Shown here: positions 9,447-17,557 of the stretch, piece after piece
How the letters are laid out: each line of letters begins with the position of its first letter
How positions within the stretch are numbered: position 1 is the stretch's first letter
Source: Chitinophagales bacterium
Lineage (GTDB): Bacteria; Bacteroidota; Bacteroidia; Chitinophagales; Saprospiraceae
Assembly (NCBI GenBank): GCA_013298955.1
Contig: JAAFJT010000021.1
Location: 1 to 57,697 of the forward strand
DNA: 57,697 bases
Direction of reading: 5' to 3'
Position numbers and translations under genes: made by a program
Notes under the pieces: generated by a model
What the model saw: only the letters and a program-made list of their open reading frames with translations
Databases searched by the model: none
What the model was told of the DNA's origin: nothing

Positions 9447-10634
9447 TTATATCTTTTTGAAAACGCGGACATAATCCACTAACATTTGTTGTGGAAAAGT
9501 GGTAGCGGCAGTCGGCGAACCAGGCCAATCGCCTCCAACAGCGACATTCATTATCAAAAAAATCGGTTCGTTGAATGGATAAGCTGCATTTCCGACCCTC
9601 GTTCTATCCATTTTGTAATAGGAAATATCATCCATTAAAATTTCGACCTTATCGGCTTCCCAAATCATCGAAAAAACATGGAATTTATCGGAAAAATCGC
9701 CTGTCGCCAATCGCGTAAACGTGCCGTAACTCTGATGCAAAGCTGGTGTCGCGCCCCAATGCAGCGTACCATGCACTTGATTCGGATTCGTACCCACTAA
9801 CTCCATAATATCCATTTCGCCACAAGCGGGCCAACCGGTTTGAGTGATTTTAGAACCTAAACTCCATAAGGCAGGCCATAAACCTTTCGCAACAGGCAAC
9901 TTAGCCCGAATATCCACTCTTCCAAAGGTGAAAGTGCGTTTATTTTGAGTCAACAAACGCGCTGACGTGTACGCACTGCCATTATACGACTCTTTTTTGG
10001 CTTGAATGACGAGTTTACCATTATTCAAATACACGTTTTCAGGACGACTCGTGTAATATTGCAATTCGTTATTGCCCCAGCCCCCACTGCCTGTGCCTAT
10101 GTTGTAACCCCAAATGGAGGTATCAATTTGAGTACCGTTAAATTCGTCTTGAAACAATTGGGTGTAACCTGTATAAGTGTCAGGCGTAACATATCCATCC
10201 GAAGGCACGAATACATACGTATCATCATTGCGAATCGTGGCAGAACCAATCGCTGTACCAATCGACGCATTGGTTGGTTTAGACAATTCGACACTAAATG
10301 TTTCGTCCAATTCCTTTATCGTATCGCCCACAATGGTAATTTCAATGCTTTTCTCCGTCGTTTGCGGACTGAATGTAATCGTTCCTGTTTTGGCAATGTA
10401 ATCTGTTCCCGCGCCCGCAGTGCCGTCCATTGTGGCAAAATCCACTGTAACGGTCTTGTCCGTAGCGCGACTGAGGGTGACTTTGAAGCTAAAATTGGCA
10501 TTCACATCGCCTTCAAACGGGGCAATATTGCTGATGGAAATCGTCGGGTCTGGAATCGGCGTATCCGATTCTTTGGGTTCGCAACTACAAAACAAGGCAA
10601 TTACACCAAGCGGAAGTAAATTTTTCATGAACAT
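9447..10634 (-). CDS. GH16 beta-glucanase (laminarinase-like) lipoprotein with Calx-beta domain
   Basis: The 395-residue lipoprotein (CSC, Cys18) carries a Calx-beta domain at about 29-137 and a GH16 catalytic domain at about 158-395. The ExDxxE active site is seen as GEMDIMELVG, with nucleophile Glu273, Asp275 and acid/base Glu278. Substrate-cleft features such as GLWPALWSLG precede it. GH16 enzymes with this pattern are mostly endo-beta-1,3- or beta-1,3/1,4-glucanases (laminarinases). In the locus it would make oligosaccharides at the cell surface for import by SusC/SusD and cleavage by GH3. A second in-frame ATG two codons later (10628) could also be the start. The laminarinase call rests on family and context; other GH16 specificities remain possible. 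Confidence 0.93.
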   Translation of the reverse strand: MFMKNLLPLGVIALFCSCEPKESDTPIPDPTISISNIAPFEGDVNANFSFKVTLSRATDKTVTVDFATMDGTAGAGTDYIAKTGTITFSPQTTEKSIEITIVGDTIKELDETFSVELSKPTNASIGTAIGSATIRNDDTYVFVPSDGYVTPDTYTGYTQLFQDEFNGTQIDTSIWGYNIGTGSGGWGNNELQYYTSRPENVYLNNGKLVIQAKKESYNGSAYTSARLLTQNKRTFTFGRVDIRAKLPVAKGLWPALWSLGSKITQTGWPACGEMDIMELVGTNPNQVHGTLHWGATPALHQSYGTFTRLATGDFSDKFHVFSMIWEADKVEILMDDISYYKMDRTRVGNAAYPFNEPIFLIMNVAVGGDWPGSPTAATTFPQQMLVDYVRVFKKI

Positions 10635-10659
10635 TATTTAGTTTAACAGAATGAAGTGG

Positions 10660-10742
10660 AAACTTTTGTCATTCCGTAGTTTCCTACGGAATGACAAAAG
10701 TTTCCTACGGAATGACAAAAGTTTCCTGCGGAATGACAAAAA
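10660..10742. repeat. Inverted plus 21-bp tandem repeat, TTTTGTCATTCCG type
   Basis: A left arm AACTTTTGTCATTCCGTAG is followed by three tandem 21-bp units reading CCTACGGAATGACAAAAGTTT or close to it (period 21). The first arm can pair with any unit, giving alternative hairpins. It fills the spacer between the PKD gene and the GH16 gene, ending at the PKD stop codon. Confidence 0.85.
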
Positions 10743-11621
10743 TTAAATAGATACAAACGTATATCGCCAAATGCCTGCACCGAAACTGACATATAAAACC
10801 ATTCGGTTTGCCGTCAATTCTTTAATTGTATAAGTCACAGAGGCTTGTGGCACCAGGACTTCCGCACCTGTACCCACTTTGTAAAGTCCCATATACGCGC
10901 CCAAACCAATCACTTTTAATTCGGTATTATTAACGCTGAACGTGCGCGGACTCGGATCGCTCCATGCCCGAAGTGCCACCGGCATATCCGAAATCGGGTG
11001 ACAACCCGGCATAAGTGCCATTGCAGGCGGGAAAATATTGCCATTGGCATCCGTATCTGCCCAAAAATCACCTTTGCTATCGTATTGAAACGTTCCGTCA
11101 ACACTAAACGCGTATTCATCATTGAAAAGACAAGTTCGTGCAGCAACATCTGCCGCGCCACTTGCCCACCAAGTCGTCCCAAAAGTAGCATCAGGACCGA
11201 CCCACAAAGCACTTGCTTCAGGGGCTAATTTCCAACGCTTTGTACCACAATTGGTTAATAACCGAACATTGCCCGTACAAGCAGTCGGGTCATCTTGCGC
11301 AACCACGATATTTTGAGTAGCGGTTGCCATGCCACCTTTGCCGAAAGCCGTCAACGTGACTTTGTACGTCCCTTTTCGAGCGTAAGCCGCCGACACAACG
11401 GTTGTGTCAGAGGTGGAGCCATCGCCCAAATCCCATTTGTATAAAAACGCGCCTGTGGATTTGCTCGTTAAGTTGAATTTATTGGGATTCGCAGTGGGCG
11501 TTACGTCGAACGCAGCAACAGGCAATCCGCCAATGTCAATTTTATCATCTACTTGTGGCGTACATGCCCCCAAAGTGATGGCTAAAATTGTTGAAAAACA
11601 GCATTTTATAAATTTTTCCAT
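10743..11621 (-). CDS. PKD-domain lipoprotein, probable surface glycan-binding protein
   Basis: The start is set at the ATG at 11621, giving MEKFIKCCFSTILAITLGAC with Cys20 as lipid anchor. The longer frame upstream only translates the ACACATAGG repeat array. After a short linker, a PKD domain spans about 35-110 (GAFLYKWDLGDGSTSDTTVV). The remaining 170 residues, beginning RLLTNCGTKRWKLAPEASAL and ending GAGIWRYTFVSI, resemble a domain often found with PKD in GH16-containing loci. No catalytic motif is visible. Its place directly after SusD and before GH16 fits a surface glycan-binding protein (SusE/F-position). That role is inference. Confidence 0.8.
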   Translation of the reverse strand: MEKFIKCCFSTILAITLGACTPQVDDKIDIGGLPVAAFDVTPTANPNKFNLTSKSTGAFLYKWDLGDGSTSDTTVVSAAYARKGTYKVTLTAFGKGGMATATQNIVVAQDDPTACTGNVRLLTNCGTKRWKLAPEASALWVGPDATFGTTWWASGAADVAARTCLFNDEYAFSVDGTFQYDSKGDFWADTDANGNIFPPAMALMPGCHPISDMPVALRAWSDPSPRTFSVNNTELKVIGLGAYMGLYKVGTGAEVLVPQASVTYTIKELTANRMVLYVSFGAGIWRYTFVSI

Positions 11622-11630
11622 TTTTAATAT

Positions 11631-12050
11631 TTGTTTAACACATAGGTTACATAGATTTACATAGGTCACATAGCACATAGATTTACAAAGTACGCATAGC
11701 CTAATAATAAGCTATGTGACCTATGTGACCTATGTAAATCTATGTGACCTATGTGTTTCAATAACCTTGATTTTGTTTAACACATAGGTTACATAGATTT
11801 ACATAGGTCACATAGCACATAGCACATAGCACATAGAAAGTACGCATAGCCTATAATAACCTATGTGACCTATGTAAATCTATGTGACCTATGTGTTTCA
11901 ATAACCTTGATTTTGTTTAACACATAGGTTACATAGATTTACATAGGTCACATAGCACATAGATTTACAAAGTACGCATAGCCTATACTAACCTATGTGA
12001 CCTATGTAAATCTATGTGACCTATGTGTTTCAATAACCTTGATTTTGTTT
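11631..12050. repeat. Three-copy tandem array (about 132-142 bp period) containing the susD 3' end
   Basis: Three units begin at 11631, 11773 and 11913, with a final partial one at 12045. Each unit is itself a long inverted repeat: ACACATAGGTTACATAG-type left arm and CTATGTGACCTATGTGT-type right arm. Each also ends with an exact copy of the last seven codons and stop of susD (genuine copy at 12030-12052; copies near 11757-11780 and 11897-11920). The array fills the 408-bp SusD-PKD spacer. Confidence 0.9.
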
Positions 12051-13529
12051 AAAACTACCTTGCATAATATCAATTTCGCTTTGCGGCAAGGGCAACAATT
12101 CATGCTTATTCGCCTTGAAACCTTGATTTTGTAAAACGGTTGCTGCTTTATTCGTGCGGATTAAATCCCAAAAACGAACACCTTCCGTTGCCAATTCCAA
12201 TCGCCGTTCTGCATAAATATCGTCCAATAATGCCGCACCTGCACTTGCTTTCGCGGGCAAATTGACGCGCGCCCGCACCCGATTCAAATACGTTTGTGCT
12301 TTTCCATCATTGCTGCTGCGATTGAAGGCTTCTGCTGCCATCAATAATACATCTGCCAAACGGATTTCTTTGTAATTATAACCCCAATTCAACGCAGGTT
12401 CCCCTGAAACCGCCTTGAAAGATGCCAAAGGCGCGTATTTTTTAATAAAATAATCGGTATTTTGATACCCTGCGGAGTAACTCGCACCCGCATTTTTCAA
12501 CGCCTTGCCATCAATAACCGTTGCCGCAAAACGCGGGTCATTGCGAAGGACATCTACCAAATCTTGCGAAACAGGGCAGAAACTCCATCCATTGCCATAA
12601 TCCGCGCCTACAAAATCGCGCATCCCACAAAATTGTACATCTTTATTGCCTTCATTGCCATCAATGCCCATGCCCCAATCACCTTTGCGATTGCCCGAAT
12701 GATATATTTCAAAAACCGATTCTTTACCAAATTTATTATCGGGTTTAAAGATGTCTGCAAAATTTCGTTCCAATGTGTAATTGCCCGAAGTGATGACTTC
12801 TTCCAAAAGCGTTGCCGCTTCGCCCATCCGTGTATTGTTATTTTGGAATAAAATCACTTTTCCAAGTAATGCTTTGGTCGCGCCTTTGGTAATCCGTCCC
12901 AATTCATCTACACCCACTGTTTCGGGCAATTGCGGCGTGCCAATCGCTTCTTTCAAATCTTTTTCGATTTGGGCATAAACTTGGGTTGGCGTAGATTGCG
13001 TTTGCTTGTAAATCGCATCTGCACTCGGCGCAACCGTCAATAAAGGCACATTTCCAAACCACCGAACTAAATCAAAGTAGTAATACGCCCGCAAAAATTT
13101 GGCTTCTGCAATATATCGCGCTTTTTTATCGGCGGTCAAACCAGTAACATTGCCTTCTGCTTTTTCAATAACAAGGTTTGCACGGTAAATACCTGTGTAA
13201 TTTTTAGACCATAAACCCGCTTGTGGACCCACATTTGGGTCCAGCGTGAATTTATCATAAGCCACCCAATTCGGTTGGTCGGATGCGTCCGAACCGCCTG
13301 CATGCGTGTCGTCACTTGCGGCATTGAGCAAACCCATTTTCATCGTGAAATTGGTCGCAAAACCGAGTGGGTCATACGCGGCAACCAAGCCTTGAAATAA
13401 TTCGGCTTCGGTTTTATAGAAATTGCTTTCCAGTACAGTGCCTCTTGGAGTCAATTCGATGAAATCTTTGGAACAAGATGCTGCCATCAAAAGGACGAAA
13501 AAGGTAGCTATAATTTTATATTTTGACAT
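12030..13529 (-). CDS. SusD/RagB-family glycan-binding outer-membrane lipoprotein
   Basis: The 499-residue protein has a lipoprotein signal (MAASC, Cys19) and the SusD hallmark N-terminus (FIELTPRGTVLESNFYKTEAELFQGLVAAYDPLG). TPR-like helices follow (AEAKFLRAYYYFDLVRWFGNVPLL), and the C-terminal RagB/SusD domain has the ending ERRLELATEGVRFWDLIRTNKA ... LLPLPQSEIDIMQGSFKQNQGY. SusD proteins cap the SusC barrel on the cell surface and hand it oligosaccharides. It is paired with the SusC gene upstream, though 663 bp of repeats separate them, an unusually large gap for such a pair. The last seven codons and stop are copied in the downstream array. Beta-glucan as ligand is inferred from GH16 and GH3. 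Confidence 0.95.
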   Translation of the reverse strand: MSKYKIIATFFVLLMAASCSKDFIELTPRGTVLESNFYKTEAELFQGLVAAYDPLGFATNFTMKMGLLNAASDDTHAGGSDASDQPNWVAYDKFTLDPNVGPQAGLWSKNYTGIYRANLVIEKAEGNVTGLTADKKARYIAEAKFLRAYYYFDLVRWFGNVPLLTVAPSADAIYKQTQSTPTQVYAQIEKDLKEAIGTPQLPETVGVDELGRITKGATKALLGKVILFQNNNTRMGEAATLLEEVITSGNYTLERNFADIFKPDNKFGKESVFEIYHSGNRKGDWGMGIDGNEGNKDVQFCGMRDFVGADYGNGWSFCPVSQDLVDVLRNDPRFAATVIDGKALKNAGASYSAGYQNTDYFIKKYAPLASFKAVSGEPALNWGYNYKEIRLADVLLMAAEAFNRSSNDGKAQTYLNRVRARVNLPAKASAGAALLDDIYAERRLELATEGVRFWDLIRTNKAATVLQNQGFKANKHELLPLPQSEIDIMQGSFKQNQGY

Positions 13530-13569
13530 ACTTTTTTATTTTTTAAAACTTGACTAAGATTGATTTTTA

Positions 13570-14070
13570 CAACACATAGGACACATAGGTTTCATAGGAC
13601 ACATAGGGGCAATCTTTCATGGAGACGCTTCTTCTTTCGATTCAATTCATTGTCTTTGAATATTTTACATCCAAAAAACGAATCTAATAAGGATTGCACC
13701 TATGTGTCCTATGTCACCTATGTTTCCTATGTGTTTTAAAATAGGACACATAGGTTTCATAGGACACATAGGGGCAATCTTTCATGGAGACGCTTCTTCT
13801 TTCGCTTCAATTCATTGTCTTTGAATATTTTACATCCAAAAAACGAATCTAATAAGGATTGCACCTATGTGTCCTATGTCACCTATGTTTCCTATGTGTT
13901 TTAAAATAGGACACATAGGTTTCATAGGACACATAGGGGCAATCTTTCATGGAGATGCTTCTTCTTTCGATTCAATTCATTGTCTTTGAATATTTTACAT
14001 CTAAAAAACGAATCTAATAAGGATTGCACCTATGTGTCCTATGTCACCTATGTTTCCTATGTGTTTTAAA
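13570..14070. repeat. Three-copy 165-bp tandem array with ACACATAGG inverted arms
   Basis: Three almost identical units have an exact period of 165 bp (GGGGCAATCTTTCATGG at 13606, 13771 and 13936), with only about two base differences between copies. Each unit is a large hairpin: ACACATAGGACACATAGG-type left arm, a core of about 95 bp, and CCTATGTGTCCTATGTCACC-type right arm. The core itself starts GGGGCAATCTTT and ends AAGGATTGCACC, which also pair. It fills most of the SusC-SusD spacer. Confidence 0.92.
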
Positions 14071-14145
14071 ATGCCGCGCTTAATCCGAATAAAAACGAGC
14101 GCGCTTGTGGATAAAAACCTCTATCAACGCCATAACTGCCGCCAT
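14066..14145. repeat. Exact duplicate of the susC 3' end
   Basis: These 80 bp are identical to 14193-14272, the last 26 codons and stop of susC, repeated with a 127-bp period that also includes the CACCTATGTGTCC-type right arm. The copy has no start and is a non-coding remnant of tandem duplication. Confidence 0.92.
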
Positions 14146-14192
14146 AAGGATTGCACCTATGTGTCCTATGTCACCTATGTTTCCTATGTGTT

Positions 14193-17100
14193 TTAAAATG
14201 CCGCGCTTAATCCGAATAAAAACGAGCGCGCTTGTGGATAAAAACCTCTATCAACGCCATAACTGCCGCCATCCCGAACGCCAGAACTACCACCCCCAAT
14301 TTCTGGGTCAATGCCCGAATATTTGGTAAAGGTTGCTAAATTGTTCGCTGAAACGTAAATTCTCGCCTTCGTAAAACCTGCTTTTGAAACATAAGGCAAG
14401 CTATAACCCAATTGCAAGGTTTTTATTCTGAAAAATGAACCATTTTCAACATAAAAATCGGAACTCCGACTGAAATTTTTATTCGGGTCATCCATCACCA
14501 ATCTCGGATAAGTCGTTGAAGAACCTTCACCTGTCCATCTACCCAATGCATCCGCCGTCATATTTGCCATTTGTAAATCAAAACGACGAGTTGCTTTGAA
14601 AATCTGATTGCCACTCACGCCTTGACCAAATAAAAGAAGGTCAAAACCACTGTACGCCACACTAAAATTAAAACCATAGGTCAAACTTGGAGTCGGGTCA
14701 CCGATTTTAGTGCGGTCATCTGCATTGATAATGCCATCGCCATTTAAATCCGCGAATCGGAAATCACCCGGTTTGGCATTGGGCTGGATGACAACCCCAT
14801 CTTTGTTTTTGTACGCCGACACTTCTCCTTGATTTTGGAAAATGCCTTGCGTTTTATAACCGTAAAAAATGCCAAGTGGCTCGCCTACAACCGTCCGTTG
14901 AATTTCTAAATTTTGTGGACTAAAGGTTTGACCTGCTAAAAATTTCTTATCTGGACCTAAATCTGTAATTTTATTCCGAATGTAAGAAAGATTGCTCACC
15001 AAATTAAAAACAACTTTGCCTACTTTCTGCTCGTAACCTAACTCTAATTCAATCCCTCTATTCTCTAATTTCGCTACATTCCCGACAGGTCCTGCATTCC
15101 CAACATAACTTGGAACTCTAATATCAAGCAACATTCCAGCCGTGTTTTTCTGGAAAATATCCAGCGTAACCGTCAAATGTTTGAATAATTTAGCATCAAA
15201 ACCAAGATTCGTTTGCGTTGTTTCCTCCCATTTCAAATCGGGATTCGCAATCGCATTCGGACTAATTCCATTGAACAATTTATCCAAATTGCCAAAGGTA
15301 TAATTCCGTCCACCGCCAACCGTTGACACATATTTAAAATCGCCAATTTGGTCATTGCCATTCACGCCCCAAGAACCACGGATTTTTAAAAAATTAATGG
15401 GTTTCACGCTTTTCAAAAAACCTTCTTCTGAAACAACCCAACCTGCTGAAACGGATGGAAATCTGCCAAACTTATTGTTTGTACCAAATTTAGGAGAACC
15501 ATCAATTCGCATCAATGCCGTAAGCATGTATTTGCCATCATAATCGTAATTGACCCGACTCAAATACGACAATAACGCGCCTTGATATTCGTAACCTCCA
15601 AAAAATTGGTCAACTTGCACGGATGAAAAATTCAAAGAAGCATCTTTGATATTGGAAACAGGCATGTTTTGAACGCTGCCCGATATGTTTTCACCCCGAC
15701 TTTTTTCCGCAGTTGTACCCAAAAGTGCCGAAAAGTGATGCTTTTCGTTGAAATTCTTACTGTATGAAACCGTATTGCCCCAAACCCAATACAAACCGCG
15801 ACTTTGATTGCGATTATACGACGTTAAATCATTCCGATTCGACGCATTCAAATAATAAATCGGTCGAAAACCGTCACCACCCCAAAACGCAAGGTCTGTT
15901 CCGAAACTGGAACGAAATTTTAAATTCGTAATCGGTTCAACCTCAACGAATAAGTTGCCTACAATCTTATCACTCCAACCGCCCCCTTGATTGACCGCCG
16001 TAGCTGCCACAGGATTCAAAACCTCAGAACTCACATATTTGGAAATACCATACGGTTGTCCCAACTCATTTTTGACTACTGCAAAATTTTTAAAAATCGT
16101 CGAATTTAAGGTTGCAGGGTCGGATTCAATCAAGGGCGTTATCGGATCCATGTTGACTGCCCGACTCAAAACACCCCCATATTCATTATTCGTAGAAGAT
16201 GATCTGCCACCGATTTTGGAATAACCCATGGTTGTACCCATTTTTACATATCGATTCAATTGATGATTTGAATTGAGTCGAATCGAAAAACGTTCCCACT
16301 GCGATTGCGGCGATGCGACAATCCCTGTTTGATTGTAATAACCAAACGATGCATAATATTGTGATTTGGCGTTGCCAACTGAAATGCCTAATTCATGATT
16401 TTGCATCGGCGCGGATTTATTGAAAACCGCGTCTTGCCAATCCGTTCCTGTACCCAAAGCCGCAGGGTCTGGAAATAAAATCGCCCCTTTGGAAGCAACA
16501 GAGGCTTCATTCATCAAAGTGGCGTATTCTTTCGCGTTCAAAAGTGCCAATTTGCGGGTCGGAGCCTGTTGTCCCCAATACGCATTGTACGTAACGGCTG
16601 TTTTGCCGTCTTTGCCTTGTTTGGTCGTGACCAAAATCACACCTGACGCAGCTCTTGCCCCATAAATTGCCGCAGAAGCCGCATCTTTGAGTACTTCAAT
16701 CGACTCAACATCCGCTTGATTCAAATAATCAATCCCGCCCGTAACAGGGATACCATCCACTACATATAAAGGTTCACTGTTATTGATGGAAGTCGTACCG
16801 CGAATCCGAACCGTCGCGCCTTCGCCCGGTTGCCCCGAACCTGTCGTGACGCGCACCCCCGCCGTCCGACCCAATAACGATTGTTCAATACGCGGAACAG
16901 GCATGTTTTCTAAATCACTGCCTTTGACTTTGGCAATCGCCCCTGTGACCACCGCTTTGCGCTGTGTTCCGTAACCTACTACGACTAATTCATCCAACGC
17001 CTTACCACTAACTAATTCAATATCAATATTTTGTGCATCATTGACCGCCACTTCTTTGGGTTCATAACCAATGAAGGAAATAAGCAAAATTGCCGTTTTG

Positions 17101-17291
17101 CGGTCTTTTACGTTGATAGTGTAATTGCCTTCTACATCGGTCAATGCGCCATTCGTCGTCCCTTTTTCAAGGACAGTTGCGCCGATGAGCGATTCTTTGC
17201 CATCCGTCACTTTACCCGTGATAGTTTGCGCGAGAACGGCGTGTAAAGTGAATAACGACAGGAGAATGGGTAGTAAATTATTTTTTTTCAT
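14193..17291 (-). CDS. SusC-type TonB-dependent glycan transporter
   Basis: The 1032-residue outer-membrane protein has a signal peptide (cut after about residue 21, LAQ), then a CarboxypepD_reg-like domain (ITGKVTDGKESLIGATVLEK, about 23-105). A TonB plug follows at about 110-230, with the SusC marks PLYVVDGIPV and VESIEVLKDAASAAIYGARA. A 22-strand type barrel runs to the end, which is LSAAF with a terminal Phe as usual. It imports oligosaccharides into the periplasm with energy from TonB, with SusD as lid. It is the first member of the SusC-SusD-PKD-GH16-GH3 order. The 3' end (stop included) has been duplicated in the spacer downstream. Confidence 0.97.
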   Translation of the reverse strand: MKKNNLLPILLSLFTLHAVLAQTITGKVTDGKESLIGATVLEKGTTNGALTDVEGNYTINVKDRKTAILLISFIGYEPKEVAVNDAQNIDIELVSGKALDELVVVGYGTQRKAVVTGAIAKVKGSDLENMPVPRIEQSLLGRTAGVRVTTGSGQPGEGATVRIRGTTSINNSEPLYVVDGIPVTGGIDYLNQADVESIEVLKDAASAAIYGARAASGVILVTTKQGKDGKTAVTYNAYWGQQAPTRKLALLNAKEYATLMNEASVASKGAILFPDPAALGTGTDWQDAVFNKSAPMQNHELGISVGNAKSQYYASFGYYNQTGIVASPQSQWERFSIRLNSNHQLNRYVKMGTTMGYSKIGGRSSSTNNEYGGVLSRAVNMDPITPLIESDPATLNSTIFKNFAVVKNELGQPYGISKYVSSEVLNPVAATAVNQGGGWSDKIVGNLFVEVEPITNLKFRSSFGTDLAFWGGDGFRPIYYLNASNRNDLTSYNRNQSRGLYWVWGNTVSYSKNFNEKHHFSALLGTTAEKSRGENISGSVQNMPVSNIKDASLNFSSVQVDQFFGGYEYQGALLSYLSRVNYDYDGKYMLTALMRIDGSPKFGTNNKFGRFPSVSAGWVVSEEGFLKSVKPINFLKIRGSWGVNGNDQIGDFKYVSTVGGGRNYTFGNLDKLFNGISPNAIANPDLKWEETTQTNLGFDAKLFKHLTVTLDIFQKNTAGMLLDIRVPSYVGNAGPVGNVAKLENRGIELELGYEQKVGKVVFNLVSNLSYIRNKITDLGPDKKFLAGQTFSPQNLEIQRTVVGEPLGIFYGYKTQGIFQNQGEVSAYKNKDGVVIQPNAKPGDFRFADLNGDGIINADDRTKIGDPTPSLTYGFNFSVAYSGFDLLLFGQGVSGNQIFKATRRFDLQMANMTADALGRWTGEGSSTTYPRLVMDDPNKNFSRSSDFYVENGSFFRIKTLQLGYSLPYVSKAGFTKARIYVSANNLATFTKYSGIDPEIGGGSSGVRDGGSYGVDRGFYPQARSFLFGLSAAF

Positions 17292-17332
17292 ACAAATTGA
17301 TTATTTTTAAAATTACTGGAAATTGCGATAGA

Positions 17333-17541
17333 ATTGGAACGCGGATGACGCGGATTGGGCGGATTTTCGCAGATTTTTTATTTTTTACAAAATTTTAATC
17401 TATTTAAAATAAAATATAAATAATAAGTCGCTGATTATCAAACCTTTGGAGGGTTTTAAAACCCTCCAAAGGTTGCTACTATTTAAATAAAATAAAAAAT
17501 CCGTGAAAATCCGCCCTATTCGCGTCATCCGCGTTCCCATT
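17333..17541. repeat. Nested palindrome: GCGGATGACGCGGAT shell, copy 1
   Basis: Long inverted repeat whose outer arms start ATTGGAACGCGGATGACGC and end GCGTCATCCGCGTTCCC. The arms also include a CGGATTTTCGCAGATTTTTT segment. A different 34-bp palindrome sits in the loop (17441-17474). The same shell, with another inner palindrome, occurs at 22134-22297. It fills the spacer between the five-repeat gene and SusC. Confidence 0.9.
17441..17474. repeat. 34-bp palindrome, TTTGGAGGG arm type, copy 1
   Basis: Perfect palindrome centred on GGGTTTTAAAACCC, preceded by ATTATCAAA as in the 35027 copy. It lies in the loop of the 17333-17541 shell. Confidence 0.9.
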
Positions 17542-17557
17542 GTATCACAAGTAGCAT

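Noticed and set aside
11622-11678. Longer start for the PKD lipoprotein at 11678.
   Set aside because: The added residues are translated from the repeat array, and a good lipoprotein signal starts at 11621.
11631-14190. The tandem arrays could look like a CRISPR array.
   Set aside because: Units are 127-165 bp, are nearly identical throughout and have no unique spacers; no cas gene is present.
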